This document shows positions 10,915 to 20,553 of a stretch of 64,000 bases of DNA, one piece after another (positions within the stretch are counted from its first letter, which is position 1; the number at the start of each line of letters is the position of its first letter). The translations under genes and the position numbers were made by a program. Below the pieces are notes generated by a model. That model ran no database searches. It was not told the origin of the DNA and saw only the letters and a list, made by a program, of their open reading frames with translations. This DNA comes from Aspergillus flavus (lineage: Eukaryota; Ascomycota; Eurotiomycetes; Eurotiales; Aspergillaceae). The stretch covers positions 3,038,001-3,102,000 of the forward strand of contig NC_092405.1 in NCBI RefSeq assembly GCF_009017415.1. Direction: 5' to 3'.

Positions 10915-11604
10915 GGCGGGTTTTTATACTAGGGAGGTATTATAATGGGTTGTTTATGGGGAAACCATGAAGGGCAGAGTCGGTACCCCAGTCGAGGTGT
11001 GTTGGGGGGGGGGGGGGGGGGGTTTGTCTGTCAAATTTATTCTAGTGTCAGATTATCTGAAAGGGATGACTGAAGGCGCTTAGCGATTGCTGAGCTGACG
11101 CTTGAATGGACGTGCATGAAGCTTTTGCCAATTCCAGTAAGAGAGTGGAAGATCTTCATTCGCGTCAGTATTGGTAATTACAATGGTCTTGTTTCCGCTC
11201 AAGGCTTGACTGCGTAAGATCCAATCACCTTGCATTTCCATTCCGAAGGATTGCTTCTGTCCATGAGATGTTTATTTTTGGGAGAAAAGCCCCGAAAGCT
11301 TAGTGGCCTGGTTTGCCGACGTCCCGATCATCCTGTACTATTCTTCAAGATCCCCATGGTCAATTCATAGTACAGAGATTTTCAAACCATGGAGTTATCG
11401 CGACCCGATTCAAACTCATGAAGCCATATCAGGCACAACAATACTGCCTCCATAAGATAGAAAAGTGTCAGCCCTATCTGCGAAACGGATCAGCCTCAAC
11501 ACCTAGACAAAAAGCGGTAGTATACTGAAAACCTACCATACTGAACATGACGAGATCAACCAGGGCGGTTCGCAACGGAACGTCGATCAGGAGTAGCGCC
11601 ACAC
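10915..11604. other. Intergenic region with G tract
   Basis: Promoter side of the Cys-rich membrane-protein gene. It includes a run of 19 G at 11004-11022. No supported gene. Confidence 0.5.
11004..11022. repeat. 19-nt G homopolymer
   Basis: Nineteen consecutive G on the + strand, followed directly by TTTG. Length is prone to sequencing error and slippage. It may fold as a quadruplex; that is inference. Confidence 0.85.
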
Positions 11605-12035
11605 TCATTCAAGATGGATGATTCTAAACGTGATGGGCTCCCTGGCATCCTGTAGCCTATGGCGCCGCGGACGTTGGTCGTCGAGACGAATAAGTCCCCT
11701 ACGGATAACCTCCAAGACAAGGATGATTATGATGGTGGAGACGAGCAATTCGAGCCACTGCACCAAATAACCGTTGTATCTGCCCTCAAAGTCCATCCTA
11801 GATAAGCATTAGATCCGTCCGCGCAATAGACATGAGCTGGATAGGATAAGGGGAAAGTTTAGCCATTTATCAGGCCTCGTTGTCTTACAGATCACTGGTT
11901 ATCGCCGAAGTCTTTATTCCTGTACCCTGTCAGTCAGTCCTTTGTTGAGAAACCCAGTTCAGGGTTTGTATACTCACCGAAGAGAACGATATCAGAGCAG
12001 CTGTTCACTAAGAGGTAGTACCTGAGTGTCCTCAT
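11605..12035 (-). CDS. Candidate small spliced membrane protein (93 residues)
   Basis: This candidate is not visible as one reading frame. Three exons (12035-11978, 11919-11889, 11797-11605) are joined by two introns with consensus ends: GTGAGT to ACAG (58 nt) and GTAAGA to TCTAG (91 nt, with CTAAT near the end). Both junctions keep frame and the last exon reaches a TAG stop. A further GTGAGG donor near 12202 and an ATTAACATTTTCTTGTCAG acceptor ending at 12060 suggest an intron in the leader. The product has one clear transmembrane helix (ELLVSTIIIILVLEVIRR) followed by an Arg-rich tail. I recognise no family. It could be a true small protein, a fragment of a decayed larger gene or a coincidence; transcript reads would decide. 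Confidence 0.4.
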
Positions 12036-12247
12036 CGATGAGAGTGAGATAGAAAGATGCTGACAAGAAAATGTTAATGAAAGGATTCTATTCTCAGCAC
12101 TTTTTTCATCATCACCATCATCGTCAAGGCGACTAAGCAACGAGTCAGCGACTATGTGTAAACGAGATGTGAAACGCATCACAGTAAACAAGGACCTCAC
12201 CATAAATTTCTTATATAGCGCGTGCTCCAGTATCCATCATTCACATA

Positions 12248-13357
12248 ATGGCAAACACGCTCCTTTGTTGTCTCTTGCGGTCTTCCATAGCCATGTTTCC
12301 TCAGCTGCTGCTCAATCTATTCAATTACCCAGTCAATACGAAGAGTGTCGCCCGACGCTTCTGGTCGGCCCTGCCTTTTTCTGGGCTCTGGGAGGCTTGC
12401 AGCCGGACCTACGATAAATCGGCGTGTCATCAAGACAGGGCCACGATCCCGCTTAAGGGAAACCCCGTATCAGGCCCAGAGAATAATTCGAAGGTCGCGA
12501 CAGTGATCTTCATAATTGGTAAGCTGAAAGTGTGCCCCTAGGACAAACGGTCTCATCTGATCAATGCACAGGAGGTCCGGGATCGGGAAAGAGTACTATT
12601 GCAACCAGGCTTGCTGCGGACCTGGGCCTCATCCATCTTAATCCCGACGAGATCGTTAGTCGTCTAGAGATCATCGGCTCCGGGGACGAGTGGCTTGCAG
12701 TGAAAAGCACCGTGGACGAGAACGGAGCTGTTCCTGACGATCTACTCAGCCTTCTCTTGAAGATAGAAATATCCAAGCATCTAAACGCACACCAGCGTGT
12801 GTTTCTGATCGAGGCCTTTCCCAGGTCATATGCGCAGTTCATGGATCTCACCAGCGTGAGTCAGCCCTAAGTGCTGAGATTCTCCTAACCGCGTCATTAG
12901 ATCTGTGGCTACGGTCTTACTATCAGCCTTGACGTGTCCTCTGCCACGTTGATGAGACGCTTTATGTTCGAGACTAAATCATTCTCGGAGAGAGTGGCGC
13001 AAATGGAGGATTTCCTCAAACGCGAAGACGCTTTTGCCGGCGCAGAACTTGCTCTCTATCCACATGCCAATTTCACGGATGGCCTTGTTAAGGTACGTAA
13101 GGCGGTTTCTGCATGCTGACTTGGAATGGATCCTGATCGGCGACAGGTTTGCGCTGAGCTGAAGGTTGAAGAAATTTACCCACATCTAAAAGATCTCGTC
13201 GCGGTACGACCAAGGATCTAATCCGAAGAAAGATCCGTACATTAACATTACCTAGAGGAAGCTTGCCAGTCCTACAACGGCTCTCTGGGTCAAAGAACTG
13301 GGCATGGAAATGGTGTCCTCGGTGGACCACTTTGAGTCTTCGACTCAGCTCCCCTGA
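12248..13357 (+). CDS. Adenylate-kinase-like nucleotide kinase with degenerate lid
   Basis: P-loop protein of the adenylate/UMP-CMP kinase superfamily. Probable exons are 12248-12518, 12572-12855, 12901-13092, 13147-13203 and 13256-13357 (301 residues). If the last intron is not used, translation stops at 13221 (273 residues). The P-loop GGPGSGKST is at residues 91-99 and is completed across the first intron. The NMP-binding helix follows (HLNPDEIVSRLE). The usual DGFPR is changed to EAFPR at 171-175. The lid motif with its paired Arg and Asp-Asp-Asn, and the second catalytic Arg pair, are not recognisable. The ~85-residue leader before the P-loop is hydrophobic/basic and could be a targeting sequence; a start at the internal Met near 12293 is possible. 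Splice signals are good, so it is probably expressed, but activity is doubtful. Confidence 0.6.
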
Positions 13358-13714
13358 CGTGTTCTCAACCAAGTAGTCGTCCGAGATCAGGCATCTTCCA
13401 GTGAGTTCTTCGTCATGCAACAACGCGTTCATCACTTTTCTGAGGAAGGCTTGCATTTTGATATTTTTTTGTGCAGTATAATGTACTGGACGATGGTATT
13501 GTTGCCGCTAAAAAGGATAGTGTATCAAGCGTTTGTTCCAATATTCGACCTGTTAACAAGTAGCCTCCGAAACTGAGAAACAGCCGGATGTTCTATTTAG
13601 TCTGAGTTCATTCTAAATAACACATAAAACAGAGAGTTGAATGGTACACGCCATATTATACAATGAATAGAGTCTCGATATGCAGATGGCCGCGTGTGTG
13701 GCATAACCTCGTGC
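13358..13714. other. Convergent intergenic region kinase-oxa1
   Basis: Short stretch between converging genes. A minus-strand open frame (13088-13456) overlaps the kinase 3' exons but shows no recognisable protein. Nothing else seen. Confidence 0.45.
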
Positions 13715-15172
13715 TCACCTTTGCTTGGAGTGTTTGAATGCGGAACGGGCCTTCTCCCTTTCAAGCTCCAGAGCTCTGAGGTGGGCCTCTCGTCGCGCAT
13801 GGTTTCTCTCCTCCCGTTTCCAGTCTTCTTCTTCTTTCCTCCTCTGCTCGTAGTCTGCCGCTAATTTGCGGTCCTTCTCGCTGAGCCGAGCGGGTTCCGC
13901 CAGCGACCCGTCTGCGTTCTTCTTGGGCTCATTCCCCATTGCCGAGTCTAACTTTCCCTTCACATCAGTTGTAAGATTATCGTAATTCTTTTTGACGCTA
14001 TTGAGCGTACGGTCGACGAAGCTAAGCTTTTGGCCCTCCTCTACTGCTGGCACTTCCATGGTTTTATCCGCTTTCTGGGTGTCGAGGATCATGCGGATCG
14101 CTCGGCCATGCTCCTCGGGTGACATTCCGGTAGCTTCTACCGGCTTTTTAGGAATGGCAATGTTGGCAAATTGCCGGAAGCTGTTAGACGAGAGCATGTA
14201 TGCCTGCCCCAAAGCAAACAAACCGGTGGATAGGAAGTAAAGCTGAAGAGCACTAGGGAAAAAGGACATAAACGCGAAAGAAAAGGCAGGCATTCCGTAT
14301 AGAACAGCCCTGCCGACGGGTGAGTTCGCCATTTGGTTCATACCGTTCTCTCCACCTTTCTGTGATAATAGTTAGCTTTGCCTTTCGGGGTATAGAGGCA
14401 TACCCGGTCATACCTTGAAAGACATATACATAGCAAATGCTGTAGCAGCTGGAAGCAAAAAATACGGATCCGCAACCGTGAGATCCTTGATCCAGCCAAC
14501 AGACTCTGCAGCCAATCCGGGTACTGGCAAAGAAGTCATTCCCTTGACAACTCGATAACAGCCAAAACCCAAAGGAAGCTGAATAAATGGTATCATTGTC
14601 TTGTAGAATTTGATACCATGATCACTGTGGAGTTGCTGCAACTCCGCCCTCGTTTGCATCATGTCCGCATGCCTCTTCTCGTTTGCAGCCTGCGCCATCT
14701 TGGCCCGGAGGGGTGCAACAACGTCTTTCAGATTGTGTATTTTGGTGGAGACATCCGCTGCGCTAAGCATTGGTTTCAGCAGAGCCAAACGGACCAAAAG
14801 ACCCGTCCCAACAATACTAGCCCACCATGGCAAACCAGCCCAGATGTGGAAATGCTCGATGAAGTATTCAATCATGGACGAAGGGCCCCAGCCGTAGTCG
14901 AGTCCTAGGTCTTTCAGATATCCAATCTTCTCAGGAATGGCGGTGATGTCAAAGTCAGAAAGATCGGATGCTTGTTCAGGTGCGGCGGTTTCTACAGCGG
15001 TTGCAGCAGTGGCTGTCGAAGCAGAGGCAGCGGAAGCGGTGGAATTGAATCGTGCGGCCGACGCATGATGAATGGAGGAGGCAGGCCTCCACGACAAGTT
15101 TCCTGCAAGCGACTGGTTCAACCTCCCGTATCGTACAGGGAATCCCGAAGCATGGGGACGGAATGAAGACAT
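13715..15172 (-). CDS. oxa1: Mitochondrial inner-membrane insertase Oxa1
   Basis: YidC/Oxa1/Alb3-family insertase that places mitochondrially made and some imported proteins into the inner membrane. Exons are 15172-14414 and 14359-13715; 467 residues. The N-terminus is Arg/Ser/Ala-rich and reads as a presequence. The first membrane segment comes at WAGLPWWASIVGTGLLVRLAL. It is followed by the conserved hydrophilic loop with MAQAANEKRHADMMQTRAELQQLHSDHG and the IPFIQLPLGFGCYRVVKGM segment. Later segments include YFLLPAATAFAMYMSF and FFPSALQLYFLSTGLFALGQ. The long C-terminal tail is a charged coiled coil (EQRRKEEEDWKREERNHARREA), the ribosome-binding extension known for Oxa1. The intron sits after a membrane segment. 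The outer-membrane factor mim1 lies next door on the same strand. Confidence 0.95.
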
Positions 15173-15810
15173 CTGTCAGTGTTTAGTATTCGCCGACGGG
15201 GGAGAAACGCATCCCGATAAACGAACCGATCGACTGGAGCGTGAGAAGGCAGTCAATCGCTGCCGGGCAATGACAGGCATAGCGCCACGCCCTTTCAGGC
15301 CAGCTCCTCCCAGCATCTTTGCAGTTAGAGCCAACGGAGAGGCGAAAGTCGAATTATGAACTGGGGATAACGTTCCTGAAGGGAAGAAGCGCGACAACGG
15401 CCGATTGATCGGACTTTTTGCGCCAAGCCCGTTTTTCTGCCGGGCGGCCGGAGAACCCCAGGCTTTTACCGGCTTGTTTATATAAATGGTATAATATATC
15501 GGCCAAGATAGTAATGATAATGATGATGATGGTAGACTAGCTGTCGCTAAATCAGAAGGCTATACAGCTGCAGCTAAGTCATCGCTCTCATGCCAAACTC
15601 GAGGTGCTTCGCCAGACGCCATCCAGCCAGACAGTACAAGTACTACTCATGCCTTAGGATCTATGTACATTTGTAATTCCCACGTATACGTCCCATGCTG
15701 TAGTAAAAGATAATCAAAGAATCTTGCTAATAATTCTGTTTGTGTTGTTGTGCTTTTCAGTGTGAGCGCGGTCGCAGTGTCTTATAGTGAGCTAGCTCCC
15801 AGCATCCGTC
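15173..15810. other. Intergenic region mim1-oxa1
   Basis: 3' region of mim1 and promoter of oxa1, both on the minus strand. No further gene seen. Confidence 0.5.
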
Positions 15811-16285
15811 TTACTCCAAAGACGCCGTGTCTCGCAAACTGTTATTCCTCCGTGATGGAACTTCTCGAACCTCCACACCAGGACCGACTGATCTCCGATA
15901 GGTAGGGAAAATCTAGCGGCAAGATTACAGTATTAGCATGGTCCGTTGATACTATGCGGAGACCCCGTTTGCAGGCAGGGGTGCACAGCAGAAACCGATC
16001 AGGTAACCGTACCTTCGTGCCAGACCATCCTAGGCGGAAGGCTGCTTCATGTGCAAATAGTTCACCAAAGCCCAGCATGAGTCCATTCACGAAGGGAAGA
16101 ACCAGGTTGATGGCGGCGCCTCGCAAGATACTCCAGATTGTAGGGGGTTTGTAGAGGATCAGAGGGGAACTCGACGTCGACTCGGATAACTCATTGTTGG
16201 CCGAATAATTCTCCGAGTCTGAACGAACGGTCAAGCCGGATTCGTAGAGCTCCACGCTCGAGCTTGTGTGGTCACCCGAAGCCAT
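15811..16285 (-). CDS. mim1: Mitochondrial outer-membrane import protein Mim1
   Basis: Small subunit of the MIM complex, which inserts alpha-helical proteins into the mitochondrial outer membrane and aids Tom complex assembly. Exons are 16285-16013 and 15912-15811; 124 residues. The intron has a textbook TGCTAAT branch site and CTAG acceptor. Splicing restores the family sequence at the junction, GWSGTK-IFPTYRRSVGPG; the unspliced frame runs into unrelated sequence. The Ser/Glu-rich cytosolic N-terminus precedes the conserved helix INLVLPFVNGLMLGFGELF and the following AHEAAFRLGW. I chose the ATG of MASGDHTSS. An upstream in-frame ATG at 16399 would add 38 residues that look like leader. Identification rests on recalled family conservation and is confident. 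Confidence 0.85.
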
Positions 16286-17234
16286 GATGCGGGGGTAAGG
16301 GAAGAACGCGCCGTCAACCAACTGAGTGCGATCGGAGATTGGTCGTAGGGGGAAGATCAACGGGAGGTGGTAGTGATTTGGCTCGGAAGGATATTCCAAA
16401 GAGACGAGTTCAGGTTCTAAACCTTTTTTCGGTGTGCAAATAACAGGCGTCCTGGATTTGCTGGGTCTGGCTAGAATTGCATCTAATAGTACCTTGCTCG
16501 TCGTATATGTTGATGCTTGGATACACCTGACCGGTTATGTAATCAGGAACTACATGCCGCTTCAACGAAACACCAAAGCTACTAATCAGATATGGTACTG
16601 TTCTTTAGAGGTAAGAATGTCATACTTTTACTCAAGGTATCATTGACGCCTCATCGACCAGGCCACATTGCATGATTTGTTGCGTCACTTTAGTACTACT
16701 GTTATGCTAAAAGTTGAGTAATTATAATGCTCTCCAATCGGTTTAGTTACGACGATGGGACCCAATGGAGCAAACGGCGATGATTGGGCACTGGAAGGAC
16801 TGGTTGAGATGCCACCTGTAGTTCTGTGTATCGCAACAAGTGCAGAGCACTAAGTCGTACATCCTAGTGCTGTTTATGTTTACTGGATAGAAATAGATAT
16901 ACTGTCCATATATCTTCCAACCAAGAACGAACTTCATTCTCCAAGATGGAAGGCAAGTATCCCCCACTGATTCCTGAGGCATCAATGGAAGATCCCCTCT
17001 TCCGATGACCAATCAGGTAACAGTGACGTACCTCATTGGTCCCTCAATTGTTGTTCTTCAGCTTTCTCGGAGATGAACTAAGCATCATCTCGCATATCTT
17101 GCACTCCATTCACTCGGATTCCCTTATTTAGTCCCTCCTTCAAGTATTCTGGCCTCATCACAAATACTTCCGCGCTTTCACATAAACTAGCTTGATAACG
17201 CTACAAGCTATTGGGGTTTTAATATACCGTCAGC
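16286..17234. other. Divergent promoter region mim1 / shp1
   Basis: 950 bp between two divergent genes. Open frames at 16434-16646 (+) and 16743-17012 (-) show no domain, no splice support and poor composition. I see nothing else. Confidence 0.5.
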
Positions 17235-18539
17235 ATGGAGCGTAATCCCACCATTCAAGATGAGGACGTCTCTCAGTTTTGTGCCATGACTGGAGTACGT
17301 CCTGAACATGTAAGTCCCCTTCCTTTTCGCGCATGCATATATCTCCCGCTAACTCCCCTGTTTCAAAGGCACAGGAGTACCTCGCAGCTAATGGAGGGGA
17401 TCTTGAGGCCGCCGTGACTGAATTCTTTGCCGAACAAGACGAAGCTTTACAGGAGGGAAACACGGGCGCTGGCCAGACTCTTGGAGGAAGCGAAACTGCG
17501 CCGTCCGCAGGCCGGTCCCTAGGTGGCAGCTCCTCTCAGTCACCATCGTTTACCCCGCAACCATCTTCCACATCACGCAAATCCGCCCCGAAAAAGAAGT
17601 TCGCGACACTGGGTGATTTTTCCTCCGGCGGTGGCGATGACTCGGAGGAGGAAGATGACGCAGTCAACCAGGATTTGTTTGCTGGAGGTGAAAAGTCTGG
17701 ATTAGCTGTACAAAACCCCGATGATATCAAGAAGAAGATCATCGAAAAAGCAAAACGGTTAGTCAGGGCGCTTCTGTAAAGCAGAATTTTGCGGTCGTAA
17801 ATGCTAAATATCTCTTAGGTCTCAGGTCCCAGCATCTGATAGCTCCGAACCCCGACGGTCTTTCTTCACAGGTCCCGCTCGTACTCTCGGTGGCGATGAC
17901 ACCCCCAGTCGGGTCATTGATGTTCCAAACGAACCTGCCGCGCGACTACCACAGCGTGTTCAGCGGACACTACACTTCTGGGCTGATGGGTTCTCCGTGG
18001 ACGACGGTGATCTTTACCACTCTGACGACCCCCGAAACGCGGAAATTCTTGATGGTATTCGCCAGGGTCGCGCTCCGCTTTCCATCATGAATGTGCAGCC
18101 GGGTCAGGAGGTCGATGTGGAGATCAAACAGCATGAAGAAAAATACGTGAAACCAAAGCCGAAATACAAGCCTTTTGCTGGTCCTGGACAGCGCCTCGGC
18201 AGCCCGACGCCGGGTGTGAGAACGCCAACACCTCCGACTGCCCCTGCTGCCGGCCAGATCAACTCAGAACCTGCCAAGCCTAATGTGGATGAATCGCAGC
18301 CGATCATCACCCTTCAGGTCCGTCTTGGTGACGGAACACGCCTGACGTCCCGATTCAACACCACGCATACGATTGGTGATGTCTATCAATTTGTCTCTGC
18401 TGCCAGTTCGGATAGCCAGAGCCGTCCCTGGGTGCTGATGACCACATTCCCAAGTAAAGAGCTTACTGACAAAGCGGCTGCCCTTGGAGATCTGGCCGAG
18501 TTCAAGCGAGGAGGCGTTGTGGTACAGAAATGGCAATGA
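17235..18539 (+). CDS. shp1: Cdc48/p97 cofactor p47 (Shp1), UBA-SEP-UBX protein
   Basis: Adaptor of the Cdc48 ATPase in membrane fusion, proteasomal degradation and phosphatase regulation. Exons 17235-17309, 17369-17757 and 17819-18539 give 394 residues. An N-terminal UBA domain covers about residues 5-45 and is split by the first intron. A Ser/acidic linker with GDFSS follows, then the SEP domain (LHFWADGFSVDDGDLYHSDD, near 195-260), a Pro-rich linker, and a C-terminal UBX domain (ITLQVRLGDGTRLTSRFN, TTFPSKELTDK) ending in VVVQKWQ. Two AG acceptors six bases apart (17367-17368 and 17373-17374) are both in frame. Using the first keeps Ala-Gln at the UBA helix, which matches the family better. 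Confidence 0.94.
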
Positions 18540-19068
18540 AGAGTTAACACATGGTCCACCATTATAGACTACACAGGTTGGGTAGGATGGGCTCGATTGT
18601 TTTCAAAAGTCTGAAGCCAAGGGTTGAGAACTTTTACAGTTTTCTACGAGACTCGAAATGGTTGGATGATTCATGATAGCAAGCAATTTAGACCATTGAC
18701 TTGTCTCCCGAGAGCACTAATGAAAAATGAAAGATCCAAGATCCATGTTGAGTAATGACCATGACTGATGCCAGTACCTTAGAAGTTGAATGATTTCAGA
18801 ACCTTTATCTGTTTGAATCCTGCCTTGTAGAACTTCCTGAGTAGATACACAACGTTATAGGTATTCTACAGTAGAAGAAATGGCGAACAGACCAATGGGA
18901 ATGATTCCAAGTCAATCAGTGATTGATAAGCAAAATCCACTCCGCAGAGTGACGCAGAAATCCCGCGGCGAAATCGACTTTTGCCATCTTATCAGCAACT
19001 CGACCAGCCATGCATGGAATCTGATATCCCTCCTACCACGCTCGAGACTAACAATTGCTACCGGCAAA
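18540..19068. other. Intergenic region shp1-cfd1
   Basis: 3' end of shp1 and promoter/leader of cfd1. The cfd1 frame stays open upstream to an ATG at 18880, which would add 63 residues. These show no conservation signal I recognise and are probably leader. Confidence 0.5.
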
Positions 19069-20213
19069 ATGCCTCTAGACGGTGTCAAAAATATCGTGCT
19101 GGTGAGTCTTACTCAATTCATTTAGGAACCAAAACAGTAAAGAACAAATGTGCCCCTCATCGCTTATCGATAACGATCATCTCTGGATCCCTCTCATGCA
19201 GAACAAAGCGATGTCTGGCTGTAGAGCGGGCACACTGGCCCAAATAGAACTAAACAACCTATATTAAATAACATGGAACTAACATAAATGAAAATTATAG
19301 GTTCTATCCGGCAAAGGAGGTGTCGGCAAATCCTCCGTCACCCTCCAACTTGCGCTTGCCCTCACCTTACAGGGAAAATCAGTTGGTATACTCGACATTG
19401 ACTTAACAGGCCCCTCAATCCCCCGACTTGTGGGGCTTGAAGATGCAAAGATTACCCAAGCGCCCGGGGGCTGGGTCCCCGTAACAGTGCATCCGGCGTC
19501 CACAAACGATGGCGCACAACGAGGTTCTCTTCGCTGCATGTCACTGGGATTCCTGCTCCGCGATCGCGGCGACGCGGTCATCTGGCGCGGACCGAAGAAA
19601 ACAGCCATGATCCGACAGTTTCTGTCTGATGTTTATTGGGGGGAGACGGACTACCTACTTGTCGATACGCCCCCTGGCACGAGTGATGAGCATATTGCTT
19701 TAGCGGAACAGTTGCTTAGATCGGCCACCACGAATCCGGCTGCTGGGTCGTCGACTATGCCGAGACTAGCGGGTGCGGTTTTAGTTACCACGCCCCAGGC
19801 GGTTGCGACGTCTGATGTCCGGAAGGAGGTGAATTTCTGTGTGAAGACGCAGATTCCTATGCTGGGCGTTATTGAGAATATGTCGGGATATACGTGTCCG
19901 TGCTGTGGGGAGGTGACGAATTTGTTTTCCAGTGGTGGGGGGCAAGTGATGGCCCAGGAGACGGGAGTGAAGTTTTTGGGTGCTGTGCCGGTGGATATCC
20001 AGTTTGGGGAGTTAGTGGAGGGGAAGGTGGTTGACGAGAGTGACGATGAGTTTGAGGATGGTGCGCAGCCGGAACAGAAACGAGAGCAGAAGCAGGATGA
20101 GGTGGTGGATGAGCGGCCGCTGGTGGAAAGATATAAAGATTGTTGGTCATATTCCCGGTTTGAGGGATTTGCAGATACACTGCTATCTGAGATAGAGGGT
20201 GGCGTGGCGAATT

Positions 20214-20215
<2 letters not shown>
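19069..20215 (+). CDS. cfd1: Cytosolic Fe-S cluster assembly factor Cfd1 (NUBP2)
   Basis: P-loop scaffold ATPase that, with Nbp35, builds 4Fe-4S clusters for cytosolic and nuclear proteins. A tiny first exon (19069-19101, 11 codons) is joined to 19301-20215 by a 199-nt intron, the longest placed here, with a CTAAC branch site; 315 residues. The deviant Walker [10 protein letters not shown] is at residues 15-23, immediately after the junction. The family motifs [12 protein letters not shown], the [10 protein letters not shown] switch and [11 protein letters not shown] are present. The bridging-cluster CxxC is CPCC in [19 protein letters not shown]. The acidic Glu/Gln segment near 250-285 is a fungal insertion. 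The N-terminal four-Cys motif of Nbp35 is absent, which makes this Cfd1. A 34-T tract follows the stop at once. Confidence 0.95.

Positions 20216-20249
<34 letters not shown>
20216..20249. repeat. 34-nt T homopolymer directly after the cfd1 stop codon
   Basis: Thirty-four consecutive T begin at the base after the TAG of cfd1, so the mRNA would carry a long U tract at the start of its 3' UTR. Confidence 0.9.
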
Positions 20250-20250
<1 letters not shown>

Positions 20251-20553
20251 GTGGTCTGGGTTCGTTGTTTAGAGGGCTTGTTCTCATGTTTATTATACCA
20301 CCTTTGCATATGAGACTGGAGTTTATATCGCTTCTTAGGCACTGCTGTGTGTGATTCACTGTCTCGCTATTTTTCTTCGAACAACACTAGGCGCAAGACA
20401 GCAGAAGCTGGAAGAATTCATATAATATTTATCACACATCTCGTCATAGTCGTAATTGTAAAGACCATCAATTACAGTACTTATCCTTCATCATGTGCAT
20501 CATCAACTGTGATCAATAAAAGCAGATACATCTACACCCACAGAGAAGAGTCG
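20250..20553. other. Convergent intergenic region
   Basis: Short stretch between cfd1 and the unknown gene on the other strand. It holds presumed 3' UTRs only. Confidence 0.5.

Noticed and set aside
13088..13456. 122-residue minus-strand frame over the 3' exons of the kinase-like gene
   Set aside because: No recognisable domain, and it conflicts with well-formed splice signals on the + strand. I could not exclude it fully, but support is weak.
18880..19068. 63-residue N-terminal extension of Cfd1
   Set aside because: The frame is open, but Cfd1 proteins begin right before the P-loop, and the extension shows no targeting or conserved pattern.
19869..20342. 157-residue antisense frame ending in cfd1
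   Set aside because: Its start region is the 34-nt A/T homopolymer read as poly-Lys and the rest is the complement of cfd1.
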